From the NCBI RefSeq assembly GCF_020884755.1, contig NZ_BPWE01000003.1, positions 62,001 to 126,000 on the forward strand: 64,000 nucleotides of DNA. Direction: 5' to 3'. A model generated the notes under the pieces. The model searched no databases. It saw nothing but the letters and a program-made list of their open reading frames with translations, and was not told where the DNA came from. The stretch's first letter is position 1. Every line of letters begins with the position of its first letter. This DNA comes from Bifidobacterium mizhiense. GTDB lineage: Bacteria > Actinomycetota > Actinomycetes > Actinomycetales > Bifidobacteriaceae. Positions 10,162 through 21,771 of the stretch are shown piece by piece. A program made the translations under genes and the position numbers.

Positions 10162-10266
10162 TCAAGCACGGTCAGGCCCCAGGCCGACACCGCATCCCTG
10201 CGGTGAAGGCTTTGGCGGACCGTCCGGTTATCATAAGGCGGAACGTGAAGGAGCAGGAGCTGGAGC

Positions 10267-12891
10267 ATGGCAACTCATCGCAGGAGCAAGGCGGCGGGGT
10301 ACGACCCCAGGCAGGTCAAGGAGCACATCGTCGAAACCCCTCTGAACGAGGAGATGAGCAAGTCCTTCCTGGAATACGCCTACTCGGTCATCTACGCCAG
10401 GGCCCTGCCCGACGCCCGTGACGGACTCAAGCCCGTCCAGCGGCGGATCATCTACCAGATGGGCCAGATGAACCTCAACCCCGACCGCCCTTACATGAAG
10501 TCCGCCAGGGCCGTGGGTGAGGTCATGGGCAAGCTGCACCCCCATGGCGACTCATCCATATACGAGGCCATGGTCAGGCTGGCCCAGCCCTTCGCCATGC
10601 GTCTGCCCCTGGTCGACGGCCACGGCAACTTCGGATCCCTGGACGACGGGCCTGCTGCTTCCCGCTACACCGAGGCCAGGCTGGCTCCGGCGGCCCTGGG
10701 CATGAACGCCGACATCGACCAGGACACGGTGGACTTCTCCCCCAACTACGACAACAAGCTCAAGGAGCCCCAGGTCCTGCCCTCGGCCATCCCCAACCTG
10801 CTGGTCAACGGGGCCTCGGGCATCGCCGTGGGCATGGCCACCAACATGATCACCCACAACCTGGGCGAGGTGGTGGCCGCTGCCAAGTACCTGATGGCTC
10901 ACCCGGACGCAAGCCTGGACGAACTCATGCGCTACGTGCCCGGCCCGGATCTGCCCGGCGGCGGGGTCATCGTGGGTCGGGACGGCATCCGCAAGGCTTA
11001 CGAGCACGGCCGGGGTGCCTTCGTAACCAGGTCCGTCACCCACCTGGAGAACGTGACCGCCCGCAAGAAGGCCATCGTGGTCACCGAGCTGCCCTTCATG
11101 GTGGGACCTGAGCGGGTTCTGGAACGCATCTCGGATGGGGTGCGCAACCACAAGCTGGAGGGCATCTCCAGCGCCATCGACCTGACCGACCGGCACAACG
11201 GGACCCGCCTGGTCATCGAGATCAAGACGGGATTCGACCCGGGCAAGGTCCTTGGCAAGCTCTTCAAGTACACACCACTGGAGGACTCCTTCACCATCAA
11301 CAACGTGGCCCTGGTCCACGGACGGCCCAGAACCATGGGGCTCAAGGAGCTGCTGGAGGTCTGGGTGGAGCACCGGCGCACGGTCATCCATCGGCGCAGC
11401 GAGTTCCGCCGCAAGAAGGCCCTGGAGCGTCTGCATCTGGTGGAGGGGCTCCTGCTGGCCCTGGTCGACATCGACGAGGTCATCCAGGTCATCCGCAGCT
11501 CGGACGATGCGGATGCGGCCAAGACCAGGCTGATGGCGGTCTTCGATCTGGACCAGACCCAGGCCCAGTACATTCTTGACCTGCGGCTGCGTCGGCTGAC
11601 CAAGATGAGCAGGATCGAGCTGGAGGGCGAACGCGACGACCTCAACAAGCAGCTGGAGGAACTGGAGCGGATTCTGGGTTCCTCGGCCGAGCTGGACCGG
11701 GTGGTCATTCAGGAGATGGACCAAGCGGTGGCCCAGTGGGGTACGCCCAGGCGCACGGTCATCCTGGACCAGGAGCCCTCCGGCGACCTGGCCCCCGTGC
11801 AGTCAGCGGCAGCCAGCGAGCAGCAAACCCCCGGCAAGACGGGTGCCGGCCCACAGGCCGCACTGCTGGCCAGCGGAGGAACCAGCCGCAGCGGGGACGG
11901 CGGCGACCTGCACATGGAGGACAAGCCCTGCACGGTCATGATGAGCGCCACCGGCCTGCTGGCACGCAGCACCCCCGGAGCCTTGGACGCCTGGCGCTCC
12001 CGGCCGCGCAACCAGGACCGAGGGCATGACGACCAGATCATCGCCATATTCACCACCACCACCCTGGCCACCTACGGCCTGGTCACCACGGCCGGACGGC
12101 TGATCACCGCTCCTGTGGCCGACCTGCCGCTGATCCCCGCCACCGCCAACCCCAACCTGAGCGGGGGCATCGTGGCCGACGAGCTTCTGGGAGGAACCGC
12201 CAGCACCGAGCCTCAGCCCGACGAGCACGCCGTCACCGTCATCGACATGGCCGACACCCGACCCCTGGCCCTGGGCACCCGGCTTGGCACGGTCAAGCGT
12301 TGGAACCGTGAGTCCCCGACCACCATGGACTCTTGGACGGTCATCGACCTGAAGGATGAGGACCAGGTGGTCTTCGCAGCCCCTTGCCAGGACGGGGACC
12401 GCATGGTGCTCATCTCCTCGGATGCCAGCCTGTTGACCTTCACCGGTGACAAGGTTCGCCCCCAGGGTCGCAATGCGGCCGGCATGGCTGGCATCAGACT
12501 GGTCCAGGGCTGCCAGGTCGCCACCTTCGCGGTTGTACCGGCCGGAGAGATCGGCTGGACCTACCAGGAGACCGGCGAGGATGGCATGAGCACCCAGGCC
12601 GGGGCCGTGGTCCTGACCGTGGCCGGCGACTCCGAGGCCCTGCCCGGCACCGAGAATGGGTCGGCCAAGCTGACTCCACTGGAGATGTATCCGGTCAAGG
12701 GCCGTGGCACCAGGGGCGTGCGCTCCCAGCGCTTCCTCAAGGGTCAGGACACCCTGCTGCTGGCCCGGGTGGGCGCCTGGCCCCTGCACGCCAGCACCGC
12801 TGCCGGTTCACCGGTCGACCTACCCGACGTGGACATGCGCCGGGATGCCTCCGGCCAGGAGCTGGCAGCGCCCATCGCCTTCGTAGCCTGA
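10267..12891 (+). CDS. parC: Type II topoisomerase subunit A (ParC-like)
   Basis: Breaks and rejoins DNA in the A subunit of topoisomerase IV or a second gyrase-like enzyme. Its 874 residues have the catalytic tyrosine at Tyr134 ([10 protein letters not shown]), the quinolone-resistance region at about 88-100 ([16 protein letters not shown]) and a C-terminal beta-pinwheel region. I see no canonical QRRGGKG GyrA box, which favours ParC over GyrA. An unusual Ser/Gly/Gln-rich insert (around residues 500-555, [19 protein letters not shown]) lies between the coiled-coil core and the pinwheel. The partner parE is on the other side of the lhr gene, on the opposite strand. Confidence 0.9.
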   Translation: MATHRRSKAAGYDPRQVKEHIVETPLNEEMSKSFLEYAYSVIYARALPDARDGLKPVQRRIIYQMGQMNLNPDRPYMKSARAVGEVMGKLHPHGDSSIYEAMVRLAQPFAMRLPLVDGHGNFGSLDDGPAASRYTEARLAPAALGMNADIDQDTVDFSPNYDNKLKEPQVLPSAIPNLLVNGASGIAVGMATNMITHNLGEVVAAAKYLMAHPDASLDELMRYVPGPDLPGGGVIVGRDGIRKAYEHGRGAFVTRSVTHLENVTARKKAIVVTELPFMVGPERVLERISDGVRNHKLEGISSAIDLTDRHNGTRLVIEIKTGFDPGKVLGKLFKYTPLEDSFTINNVALVHGRPRTMGLKELLEVWVEHRRTVIHRRSEFRRKKALERLHLVEGLLLALVDIDEVIQVIRSSDDADAAKTRLMAVFDLDQTQAQYILDLRLRRLTKMSRIELEGERDDLNKQLEELERILGSSAELDRVVIQEMDQAVAQWGTPRRTVILDQEPSGDLAPVQSAAASEQQTPGKTGAGPQAALLASGGTSRSGDGGDLHMEDKPCTVMMSATGLLARSTPGALDAWRSRPRNQDRGHDDQIIAIFTTTTLATYGLVTTAGRLITAPVADLPLIPATANPNLSGGIVADELLGGTASTEPQPDEHAVTVIDMADTRPLALGTRLGTVKRWNRESPTTMDSWTVIDLKDEDQVVFAAPCQDGDRMVLISSDASLLTFTGDKVRPQGRNAAGMAGIRLVQGCQVATFAVVPAGEIGWTYQETGEDGMSTQAGAVVLTVAGDSEALPGTENGSAKLTPLEMYPVKGRGTRGVRSQRFLKGQDTLLLARVGAWPLHASTAAGSPVDLPDVDMRRDASGQELAAPIAFVA

Positions 12892-12910
12892 GGAAGCATT
12901 CGAACAAGGC

Positions 12911-15900
12911 TCAGTAGAGGGCCATACCGCCTGGTCCGGCCGTGAATCCGGCGGCGGCCAGGGCCATGCCCACCGGCTCGCGCATGGTCAGGGGCCGGCC
13001 ATTGGCATCACTAAAGAGGATGCGTCCCTGCCCGCCCCGTCTCAGCCATGAAGCCAGCTGTGCGAAGGCCGCCTCCAGCAATCCACGCTCGGGCTCACCG
13101 AAGACCAGCAGATGATGCCCCTTGGGTGCCGCATAGACCAGGGCGCGGCCTCGATGCTGCACCAAGAGGTTCCCCACCCGCCGAATGGGCCGACCGCCGG
13201 CATCCCCTGATGTAGTCGGCCAAGCAAGAGCCGTGCCATAGAGGTTGGCGGGATCGGTCACATCCATGACCACCGGTTCGGAGGGTCGCTGCCCCGATCC
13301 GCCTTCATCATCGCTCCTGCGCTCATCCTCTTGGAAGTCCCTGAGCTGGTTGATCACCTCTCGGGGGGCGAACTGGGCACCGCCGAAGCCGTCGACGATG
13401 ACCCCACGTGTCAGCTGACCGGCCTCCTCCATCCGTCTGCAGACCTGATAGAGGGCCGAGAATCCACCGGGCAGGGAGCGCACCTCAGGCAGCACCGGAG
13501 CCAGGAGCCCATAGCGGTCCAGGATGGCCTGCTCCTCGTGGACCAGGCGGACGGTCCGCTGTCGATCATCGTCCTGGCTGCCTCTAGGCTCATCACGTGA
13601 ACCGGCCATGCCAGTCCCCGCTGAGCCTCCTGCTGACCCGCGCTCATCCACAACCAGGGTCCAGAACCCCTCCGCCGCTGCTGACAGCGCTGTTGAGCTG
13701 GCCGCCCGTATCATGGCTGCACGACCCCTAGGCCTGCCGTGTCCACGCAGGCCGTGGGGCAAGCGTCGGGTCCTCCCCGAGGACTGAGACCCTGATCCTC
13801 GGATCAGGCGCCGAACCGGAGCCAGGGAGGCGTTGGTGACCAGTCCACGCCTGACCAAATCCCAGAGCGACCGAGCCATGGCCTCCTGATCGGGCGCTTC
13901 AAAACCAGGAGACTCAATGTCATTCCCGCCCCGGCCGGCGCAGGCGCGCAGAAGCCGATCGAAACGGTAGGCTCCCCCGTCGGCCAGAACATCCAGCATG
14001 GTCTCTTCCAGATCACCCGCATCGCCCGTCTTGCCGGCCACATCCGTGACCGATGAAGAACCAACGGATTGTGCTGGAAGCTCATCATCCAGGTCCTCGG
14101 CCAGATAAAAGGTCATGGCGCCCAGCGGGCCCTCCCCCTGGTCGGACCCCACCCAGACCACCTGGCCCGAAGCCAGCAGATCGTCCATCAAGGCCGGTCC
14201 GTAATCACGCACCCTGGCCGGGAAGATGGCCGACTCCCAAAGTTCGGGCGGCAGATCCAGCCCCTCCAGCTGCCCGACCACCTCCAGCAATCCTTCGGTG
14301 CCCATCAAGGGCTCCTGGCCCAGGGGTGCCAGACCCTGCCGGTGAAGAAGAAAGTCGCTGTAGACATGGCCGGGGACGGGACTGGCGGCCTTGCTGGCCT
14401 TGGCCAGGGACCGCGAGCGCAGCCGACGGAAGACCTCGGGATCCAGCCACTCTAGGCGGGGTTCGCCTCCCTCAAATCCCGGCTCGTCATAGGCACTCAG
14501 GTCAGGCCGGGGAAAGACCCCGGTCATGAGCAGCTCGCGTGAGGCCAAGGAACCCAGTCGGTCCTCCAAGAGAGCGCTGCCCAGACCCAGGTGACCGGCC
14601 AGGTCCTCGGTGGTGAATGGCCCATGGACTTCGGCATATTGCCTGACCAGCTGGTCAAAGGCTTCACTGTCTGATTCCGATTCCTGTATTGACTGAGCGG
14701 ATGGCTGGATGATGCCAGGGCCCAGAACCGCCGTCAGCCGTCCTGCCTGACCGGCCCATACCCAGCAGTCGCGTGTACCCAGTCTGACCTGGACCACCCT
14801 GGCCTGGGCCTGCAGCTCCTCCAGCATGGCCCGGACCTGTGCCTCCGTAACCGGTTCGTCCTCCTGCCCACGCATGCGCCGACGAATGCCAGCCGGGTCC
14901 ATGGGACCCAGGGTGCGCAACAGGTCGGCCAGCCCTTCGGCTCCCCTGGCCCGGGTCCTGGGCGAAAGCCGCTGCAGATCAGCAGTCACCTGGTCTACGG
15001 TCTCCTGGTCCAGAAGGTCAGCCATGTCCACCTGGCCGACCATCTGCTCCAGCAGGTCGGAGTCGATGGCCAGCATGGCGGCGTCGCGCTCGGCCTTGGG
15101 CATGTCGTACTGGTACATGAAGGTCCCCAGGTAGCCGAAGAGCAGCCCCGAGGCCATGGGCGATGGGGCCTTGGTGGAGGCCGGGACCAGACGAACGCTC
15201 CCCTGCTCCAGGTCGGCCATCAGCTCGCGCAGGGCAGGCATGTCGTAGACATCCTGCAGGCACTCGCGCATGGTCTCCAGAACCAGGGGGAAGTCATCCT
15301 CCTTCAGGGCTGCATCCAGCAGACGAGAGGCCCGCAGACGCTGCTGCCAGAGCGGTACCCTGCGACCGGGCTCCATCCTGGGCATGTAGAGCGAACGGGC
15401 TGCGCACTGGCGGAAGCGGGCCTGGAAGAGCGCTGAGCCCACCAGATGCCGTCGGACCTCGCGCTCCAGCTGATCAGGGGTAAATCCGAATATTCGCTGA
15501 TCTTCCAGGAAGGCATCGGTGCCTGGAATCTGCACGACAATGCCATCCTCCCCCGCCCAGACGGATCCGTCGTATCCGCGCTCACGGGAGAGCCGGGCGG
15601 CGATGGCCAGGGCCCAGGGCTCGTTGACCCTTCGGCCGTATGGCGAATGGAGGATCAGCCTCAGGTCGCCCTCCTCGTTGGGGCAGCGCTCGACCACCAG
15701 GTGCCGGTCGTCGGGCACCCGGCCGGTGGAGGCCTGCTGCTCGGCCAGAAAAGCGGCCAGATTGTTGATAGCAGGACGGTCCAGGCCGTCCTCCAACAGA
15801 CGAGTGCCTACTGATTGAGTGAAACCCGGCCGACCGGAGGCAGTCTGGACCGCCGGTATCAGCCCCTGCGACAGTTCCCTGGCGAGTCTGCCCAGGCGAC

Positions 15901-17809
15901 GGCCAAAGGCAGGGTCGCGGCCGGTGCCCTCCCCGTGCCAGAAGGGTAGCCTGGCGGAGCGCCCCGGAGCGGGCACGACCACCACACGGTCGCGGGTGAT
16001 CTGCTGGATCCTCCAGGAGGTAGTGCCCAGGGTGATCACGTCCCCCTTGCGGGACTCGTAGACCATCTCCTCGTCCAGCTCCCCCACTCGGCGAGGCTTG
16101 CCGCCGGCGGCCTCGGAGGGCATGACCACACTGTAGGAGCCACGGTCGGGAATGGTTCCTCCGGAGGTGACCGCCAGTCGTTGCGCGCCGGGGCGGGCCG
16201 TCAGCATGCCGGTCTGGTGGTCCCAGACCAGGATGGGGCGGAAGGCGGTGAAATCCTGGGAGGTGTAGGCACCGCTGAGCATGCCCAGCACCGCCCGGTA
16301 GACCTGCTGGTCCAGGTGGGCGAAGGGCGTGGCCCGTCTGACCGTGGCCAGCCAGTCCTCTTCCTTGAGCGGGCCCATGGCGGCCGCGGCCACCGTCTGC
16401 TGGGCCAGAACATCCAAGGGACTGCTGGGCATGATGGTGGGTTCGATGTCACCCTGGACCATGCTCTCCATGCTGGCCGTGCACTCCAGGATCTGCTCGC
16501 GGGTCAGGGGGAAAAGCCTGGCCTGCGATACCCGACCCACCTGATGGTCGGCCCGGCCCACCCGCTGCAGTCCCGAAGCGGTCGACAGCGGGGCGTTGAC
16601 CTGGATGACCAGATCGACCGAACCCATATCGATGCCCAGCTCCAGGCTGGAGGTGGCGACCACGCACCGCAGTCTGCCGGCCTTGAGGCCGTCCTCCACC
16701 TGACGGCGGCGTTCCTTGGATACCGAACCGTGGTGGGCCATGGCGATGGGTTGGTCGACGCTCTGGCCGGAGGTTCTCTCGGAGGTGGACCCGGTGGCCG
16801 AATCATAGTGGGCCGGCTCCCTGGGCCCATCTGTTTCATCGGATAAACCTAGCCGGTCGTGGCCGGACACCTGCAGATCAGACTGGTGCAGGTCGTTCAG
16901 CCGGGCGGTCAGGCGTTCGGCCAGCCCCCGGGAGTTGACGAAGACCAGGGTGGTGCGGTGGGACAGGACCTGGTCCAGAATGGCCCGCTCGACAGCAGGC
17001 CAGATGGATCCGCTTCTCTGGTCCCCCTCCTGCCCTTCCTGGCTGGACTCGCCGGGCGGCGCGGCCAGATCCCCCATGTCCTCCAGGGGCTCGATCAGGC
17101 GCAGGTCCATGGCTGTGGACGACCTGGGCTGGATCAGACTGACCGGACGGCTGCCGCCCAGAAAACGGGCCACCTGCTCGGGTGGACGGACCGTCGCCGA
17201 CAGGCCGATCCGCTGCACAGGCCCTCCGACCAGGTCGTCCAGACGCTCCAGGCTCAGGGCCAGATGGGCCCCGCGCTTATTGCCGGCCAAAACATGGATT
17301 TCGTCCACAATAACGGTCTGCACGTTCTTCAGCGTGCTGGACGTCTTGGAGGTCAGCATCAGATAGAGGGATTCGGGAGTGGTGACCAGAATATCCGGCG
17401 GATGGGCGGCCAGGGCTCTGCGGCCGCGGGCGTCGGTGTCTCCGGTACGGATGCCCGTCCGGACCTTGGGCGCTTTGCGTCCCTGCTGTACAAAGCGCTC
17501 GGCGATGCCCTCCAGCGGAGCCTGCAGGTTGCGGGCCACATCCGTCCCCAGTGCCTTCATGGGCGAGATGTAGAGCACGGCGACCCCAGGCTTCCGGGAG
17601 CGCCGGGGCATGGTCATAAGCTCGTCGATGGCCCAGAGAAAGGCGGCCAGGGTCTTGCCCGAGCCGGTGGGTGAAATAATCAGCGCATCGCCGCCTGAAC
17701 GGATGGCCGGCCAGGCCTGCACCTGGGTCGACGTGGGACCCTGAGGGAAGGCCTGACGAAACCAGTCGGCCGTCTGCGGGGAGAAATTGCCCAAGGGGTC
17801 GCTGCTCAT
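12911..17809 (-). CDS. lhr: Lhr-type DEAD/DEAH-box ATP-dependent helicase
   Basis: Very long superfamily 2 helicase of 1,632 residues, the length of actinobacterial Lhr proteins implicated in DNA repair. Visible motifs: Walker A SPTGSGKTLAAFLW (near residue 45), DEIH box VIVDEIHVLAGNKRGAHL, motif III GLSATVRPPEQ, and motif VI region GLQRVGRADHQVG. A linker inside the helicase core (about 250-345) is Ser/Gly/Asp-rich. The DEAD/H-associated and Lhr C-terminal regions follow. The start at 17809 has GGAGAGGAG upstream. It lies between parC and parE and shares a strand with parE, 47 bases downstream of it. Confidence 0.93.
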   Translation of the reverse strand: MSSDPLGNFSPQTADWFRQAFPQGPTSTQVQAWPAIRSGGDALIISPTGSGKTLAAFLWAIDELMTMPRRSRKPGVAVLYISPMKALGTDVARNLQAPLEGIAERFVQQGRKAPKVRTGIRTGDTDARGRRALAAHPPDILVTTPESLYLMLTSKTSSTLKNVQTVIVDEIHVLAGNKRGAHLALSLERLDDLVGGPVQRIGLSATVRPPEQVARFLGGSRPVSLIQPRSSTAMDLRLIEPLEDMGDLAAPPGESSQEGQEGDQRSGSIWPAVERAILDQVLSHRTTLVFVNSRGLAERLTARLNDLHQSDLQVSGHDRLGLSDETDGPREPAHYDSATGSTSERTSGQSVDQPIAMAHHGSVSKERRRQVEDGLKAGRLRCVVATSSLELGIDMGSVDLVIQVNAPLSTASGLQRVGRADHQVGRVSQARLFPLTREQILECTASMESMVQGDIEPTIMPSSPLDVLAQQTVAAAAMGPLKEEDWLATVRRATPFAHLDQQVYRAVLGMLSGAYTSQDFTAFRPILVWDHQTGMLTARPGAQRLAVTSGGTIPDRGSYSVVMPSEAAGGKPRRVGELDEEMVYESRKGDVITLGTTSWRIQQITRDRVVVVPAPGRSARLPFWHGEGTGRDPAFGRRLGRLARELSQGLIPAVQTASGRPGFTQSVGTRLLEDGLDRPAINNLAAFLAEQQASTGRVPDDRHLVVERCPNEEGDLRLILHSPYGRRVNEPWALAIAARLSRERGYDGSVWAGEDGIVVQIPGTDAFLEDQRIFGFTPDQLEREVRRHLVGSALFQARFRQCAARSLYMPRMEPGRRVPLWQQRLRASRLLDAALKEDDFPLVLETMRECLQDVYDMPALRELMADLEQGSVRLVPASTKAPSPMASGLLFGYLGTFMYQYDMPKAERDAAMLAIDSDLLEQMVGQVDMADLLDQETVDQVTADLQRLSPRTRARGAEGLADLLRTLGPMDPAGIRRRMRGQEDEPVTEAQVRAMLEELQAQARVVQVRLGTRDCWVWAGQAGRLTAVLGPGIIQPSAQSIQESESDSEAFDQLVRQYAEVHGPFTTEDLAGHLGLGSALLEDRLGSLASRELLMTGVFPRPDLSAYDEPGFEGGEPRLEWLDPEVFRRLRSRSLAKASKAASPVPGHVYSDFLLHRQGLAPLGQEPLMGTEGLLEVVGQLEGLDLPPELWESAIFPARVRDYGPALMDDLLASGQVVWVGSDQGEGPLGAMTFYLAEDLDDELPAQSVGSSSVTDVAGKTGDAGDLEETMLDVLADGGAYRFDRLLRACAGRGGNDIESPGFEAPDQEAMARSLWDLVRRGLVTNASLAPVRRLIRGSGSQSSGRTRRLPHGLRGHGRPRGRAAMIRAASSTALSAAAEGFWTLVVDERGSAGGSAGTGMAGSRDEPRGSQDDDRQRTVRLVHEEQAILDRYGLLAPVLPEVRSLPGGFSALYQVCRRMEEAGQLTRGVIVDGFGGAQFAPREVINQLRDFQEDERRSDDEGGSGQRPSEPVVMDVTDPANLYGTALAWPTTSGDAGGRPIRRVGNLLVQHRGRALVYAAPKGHHLLVFGEPERGLLEAAFAQLASWLRRGGQGRILFSDANGRPLTMREPVGMALAAAGFTAGPGGMALY

Positions 17810-17856
17810 CTGCGTTACGCTCCTCTCCCCACCTTTCGGGCCTTGCTGAAGACAGA

Positions 17857-20205
17857 TCAGGTGTCGATCTTGCTCCGGTCGAAGTCGTCGGCATTGTCCA
17901 CGATGAACTGCTTTCGGGGCGGCACGTCGTCCCCCATGAGCAGGGGGAAGATGCCGGCCGCCTGAGCGGCATCCTCCATGCGGATGCGGCGCAGCATGCG
18001 GGTCCTGGGATCCATGGTGGTGTCGGCCAGCTGGTCGGCGTCCATCTCGCCCAGACCCTTGTAGCGCTGCACATCGGGATTGTAGTCGATGTGCTTGGCC
18101 TGCAGGTCGGCCAGCTTGCCCTCCAGCTCATCGTCCGAATAGGTGTAGATGAACTTCCCCTTGTTCCTGCCTGCCAGGGCGATTCGATGCAGGGGCGGCA
18201 CGGCTGCGTAGACCCGCCCGTTCTCGATCAGAGGCCGCATGTAGCGGTAGAAGAGGGTCAGCAACAGGATGCGGATGTGGGCGCCGTCCACGTCGGCATC
18301 GGTCATCATGATGACCTTGTTGTAGCGGGCCTGGTCGATATCAAAGCTGGCTCCCGAGCCCGCGCCGACCACCTGGATGATGGAGGCGCACTCCTTGTTG
18401 GTCAGCATCTGGGACAGGGAGGCCTTCTGCACGTTGAGGATCTTGCCACGGATGGGCAGCAGGGCCTGGAACATGGAGTTTCGGGCCGCCTTGGCCGTGC
18501 CCAGAGCGGAGTCGCCCTCGACGATGAACAGCTCGGCGATGTCGTCGTTGCCGGGCATGGAATCCGAGAGCTTGGAGGGCATGGAGGCCGACTCCAGGGC
18601 GTTCTTGCGCCTGGTGACCTCCTTGGTCTTGCGTGCCTGGACTCGGGCGTGCATCTCGCCCACGATCTTCTCCAGCACCTGGCCGGACTGTTCCTTGAAG
18701 CCGCGCTTGGAACCGCTGATCATCTGGCCGAACTGGTCGTCGGTCATCCGGGTGACGATGGGCTTGACCTGGGCCGTACCCAGCACGTCCTTGGTCTGGC
18801 CCTGGAACTGCGGCTCGGCGATGCGCACGGTGACCACGGCCACCAGCCCGGCCAGGACATCGTCGCGCTCAACCTTGGTGTGGGAGTCCTTGAGGTTGAC
18901 CTTGAGGCGGCGGGCGTTGGCCTCCACAGCCTTACGCACCTGGCGGGTCATGGCGTTCATGAACCCGTCCACGTGCATGCCCCCGCCGGGCGTCTCCACC
19001 ACATTGACGAAGCTGCGGACGACTGAATCGTAGTCATTGACCCAGCGCAGGGCGATATCCACCCCGCAGACACGTTCCACCTGCTCGGCGTGCAGCTCGC
19101 CATCGGGACCGACCCGCTGGGTCTCCTCCTGGTAGGTATCCTGGCCGCTGATCCGCCAGATGTCGCTGACCGGCTCGCCCTTGGACAGGAAGTCCACGAA
19201 GTCCGTCACCCCGCCGGTGTGCAGGAACTCCTCCACCCGTTGATGGCCTGACTCGTCCTCCGGCTGCAACATGGCCCGGTCGGCCCGCTCGGTGGCCGAA
19301 AGGTCGGCATCCTCGGCCTGCGCGCCTTCGGCACGTTCGTTCCCGTCACCTTCTTCAGAGATGTCGCCGCTGTCAGGCGATTCACGAAGGTTCTCCCGAG
19401 CGTCCTGATTGGCCGGCTCTACAGCAGGTTCGCCGTCAACCTCCAGGCGCAGGTCCTGCTCGGCACTTCCTGTGGCGGGGATGCGATCGTCGATCACAGT
19501 GATTTTGAGGCCGGGCACCAGGAAGCTGGTCTGACGCACCCGGTCGATCAGCTGGGCGTAGCTGAACCTGGCCGTGGAGTTGAAGATTTCTGGATCGGCC
19601 CAATAGCGCACCCTGGTGCCGGTTCGGGACTTGGGCACGCTGCCCACCACCTCCAGGGGCGTAGGCCGGTTCTTCCTGGTGCGTTTGAAGGGTGAGTCAG
19701 GCGAGGGGTGCTCCGGATCTGGGTCCTGGTAGGTGCCGGGATGGCCCTGGTGGAAGCGCATCCGGTGGGTCTTGCCGTCCCTGTCCACCTCCACGTCCAG
19801 TCGGGAGCTCAGGGCGTTGACCACCGAAGATCCCACGCCGTGCAGGCCGCCCACAGCCGTGTATGAAGAGTTGCCGAACTTGGCTCCCGCGTGAAGCTTG
19901 GTCAGAACCACCTCCACGCCGGTCAACCCGGTTCGAGGCTCTATATCGACGGGGATGCCTCGGCCGTTGTCGTCCACCTCGATGGAGCCGTCCCTGTGCA
20001 GGATGACCTTGATGTGGTCACATTGGCCGGCCAGGGCCTCGTCCACGGCGTTGTCGATGATCTCCCAAAGGCAGTGCATGAGCCCTTGGCTGTCCGTGGT
20101 CCCGATGTACATACCCGGACGCTTGCGCACTGCGTCCAAGCCATCCAGAACCGTCAGACTGCCGGCACCATAGGACTTTTCCTTATCAGGCTTTTTCGCC
20201 ACCAT
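17857..20205 (-). CDS. parE: Type II topoisomerase subunit B (ParE-like)
   Basis: ATPase subunit that works with ParC. The 782-residue protein shows the GHKL ATP site (WEIIDNAVDEALAG; VGGLHGVGSSVVNALS), a transducer domain, the TOPRIM motif EGDSALGTAKAARN, the metal-binding DADVDGAHIRILLL and the C-terminal QRYKGLGEMDADQLADTTMD. An acidic low-complexity insert (around residues 255-325, rich in E, D, S) interrupts the transducer region and makes the protein longer than typical ParE. Start is supported by GAGG just upstream of ATG 20205. Confidence 0.92.
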   Translation of the reverse strand: MVAKKPDKEKSYGAGSLTVLDGLDAVRKRPGMYIGTTDSQGLMHCLWEIIDNAVDEALAGQCDHIKVILHRDGSIEVDDNGRGIPVDIEPRTGLTGVEVVLTKLHAGAKFGNSSYTAVGGLHGVGSSVVNALSSRLDVEVDRDGKTHRMRFHQGHPGTYQDPDPEHPSPDSPFKRTRKNRPTPLEVVGSVPKSRTGTRVRYWADPEIFNSTARFSYAQLIDRVRQTSFLVPGLKITVIDDRIPATGSAEQDLRLEVDGEPAVEPANQDARENLRESPDSGDISEEGDGNERAEGAQAEDADLSATERADRAMLQPEDESGHQRVEEFLHTGGVTDFVDFLSKGEPVSDIWRISGQDTYQEETQRVGPDGELHAEQVERVCGVDIALRWVNDYDSVVRSFVNVVETPGGGMHVDGFMNAMTRQVRKAVEANARRLKVNLKDSHTKVERDDVLAGLVAVVTVRIAEPQFQGQTKDVLGTAQVKPIVTRMTDDQFGQMISGSKRGFKEQSGQVLEKIVGEMHARVQARKTKEVTRRKNALESASMPSKLSDSMPGNDDIAELFIVEGDSALGTAKAARNSMFQALLPIRGKILNVQKASLSQMLTNKECASIIQVVGAGSGASFDIDQARYNKVIMMTDADVDGAHIRILLLTLFYRYMRPLIENGRVYAAVPPLHRIALAGRNKGKFIYTYSDDELEGKLADLQAKHIDYNPDVQRYKGLGEMDADQLADTTMDPRTRMLRRIRMEDAAQAAGIFPLLMGDDVPPRKQFIVDNADDFDRSKIDT

Positions 20206-20335
20206 TTACCTCGCCGTTCACCTCATGGCGCCCAGGAGGACAGGAGTCCCCACATGGGCGGTTGCTTACGCACCGATGACCATTTCTAGCAAGGAGGCCT
20301 CGACAGTGTCAGGGCCTCCCCGTCGGGCGCAGAGG

Positions 20336-21736
20336 TCACTGATCCAGGAAGTCACGCAGGGTCTGCGAGCGCGAGGGATGCCGCAGCTTGGACATGGTCT
20401 TGGACTCGATCTGGCGGATGCGTTCACGGGTGACCCCGTAGACTCGGCCGATGTCGTCCAGGGTCTTGGGCTGCCCATCCTCCAGGCCATAGCGCATCTT
20501 GATGACGCCGGCCTCACGGGGGCTCAGGGTCTCAAGAACCTGCTGGAACTGTTCCTGCAGCAGGGAGAAGGCCACAGCATCCGAGGGGGCGATGGCGTCG
20601 GTGTCCTCGATCAGGTCGCCGAACTCCGAGTCGCCGTCCTCACCCAGAGGGGTGTGCAGGGAGATGGGCTCACGTCCGTACTTCTGGACCTCCTGGACCT
20701 TCTCGACGGGCATGTCCAGCTCCCTGGCCAGCTCGTCGGGGGTGGGCTCGCGGCCCAGATCCTGCAGCATCTGACGCTGGACGCGGGAAAGCTTGTTGAT
20801 GACCTCGACCATGTGGACGGGCACGCGGATGGTGCGGGCCTGGTCGGCCATGGCGCGGGTGATGGCCTGACGAATCCACCAGGTGGCATAGGTGGAGAAC
20901 TTGTAGCCCTTGGTGTAGTCGAACTTCTCCACGGCACGGATCAGACCCAGATTGCCTTCCTGGATCAGGTCCAGGAAGAGCATGCCCCTGCCGGTGTAGC
21001 GCTTGGCCAGGGAGACCACCAGTCGCAGGTTGGCCTCCAGCAGATGGTCCTTGGCCTTCTTCCCGTCGTTGGCGGCCCACTTGAGCTCGCGGCGGCGCTT
21101 GAAGTCCATGCCCTCGCCCTCGGTATCCAGCAGATGCTGGGCATAGAGGCCGGCCTCGATGCGCTCCGAGAGGTCCACCTCCTGCTCGGCGTTCAGCAGG
21201 CTGACGCGGCCGATCTGCTTAAGGTAGTCCTTGACAGGATCCGCAGTGGCGCCGGCGGTGACCACACGACGCTTGGGATTGCCGGAGGGGGTGACATTCT
21301 CATCGTCATCGGAATCGTCGACGACGAAAGCGCCCTTGACCTTGGCGGCGAGGGCATGGGCGGCCTTGCGGTCCTCCTCGGCCTCATCATGGACCTGGGA
21401 GGCCTCGTCCTCCTCCTGATCGTCCTCGTCGGGCTCGTCCTCCAGCTGGTCGTCGTCCTCCTGATCCTCGAGCAGATCCTCGTCGGGCTCCTGCTCCTCC
21501 TGCTGCAGGATGGGCTTCTCTTCGACCTTCTTGGTGGTCTTGGAGGCCGGACGGCGGTTCCTCTTGGTCGCCGAGGTGCTAGTAGCGGCGCTCTTGCGGG
21601 ACGTGGTCTTGCGGGACGCCTTGCTGCTGGTCTTGGACCTGGTGGTGGTCTTGGTCCTGCCGGCAGTTGAACTGCTCCGGCCCTTTGCGGTATCCACTGC
21701 GGCTGTCTTGGCTGACTTGGTGTCCTTCGTGGCCAA
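20336..21736 (-). CDS. rpoD: Principal RNA polymerase sigma factor (SigA/HrdB type)
   Basis: Housekeeping sigma-70 factor of 466 residues directing RNA polymerase to vegetative promoters. The N-terminal 170 residues are low complexity, first Lys/Thr/Ser-rich then strongly acidic. Regions 1.2 ([21 protein letters not shown]), 2 ([39 protein letters not shown]), 3 and 4 ([17 protein letters not shown]) are intact. The start is a TTG at 21736, chosen because AGGAGGAG lies directly upstream and the product then begins [10 protein letters not shown]; the ATG starts further upstream have no such site. A promoter lies at 21772-21800. Confidence 0.95.
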   Translation of the reverse strand: MATKDTKSAKTAAVDTAKGRSSSTAGRTKTTTRSKTSSKASRKTTSRKSAATSTSATKRNRRPASKTTKKVEEKPILQQEEQEPDEDLLEDQEDDDQLEDEPDEDDQEEDEASQVHDEAEEDRKAAHALAAKVKGAFVVDDSDDDENVTPSGNPKRRVVTAGATADPVKDYLKQIGRVSLLNAEQEVDLSERIEAGLYAQHLLDTEGEGMDFKRRRELKWAANDGKKAKDHLLEANLRLVVSLAKRYTGRGMLFLDLIQEGNLGLIRAVEKFDYTKGYKFSTYATWWIRQAITRAMADQARTIRVPVHMVEVINKLSRVQRQMLQDLGREPTPDELARELDMPVEKVQEVQKYGREPISLHTPLGEDGDSEFGDLIEDTDAIAPSDAVAFSLLQEQFQQVLETLSPREAGVIKMRYGLEDGQPKTLDDIGRVYGVTRERIRQIESKTMSKLRHPSRSQTLRDFLDQ

Positions 21737-21771
21737 ATTCTCCTCCTGGATCATCCCACCCGCCGACACTG

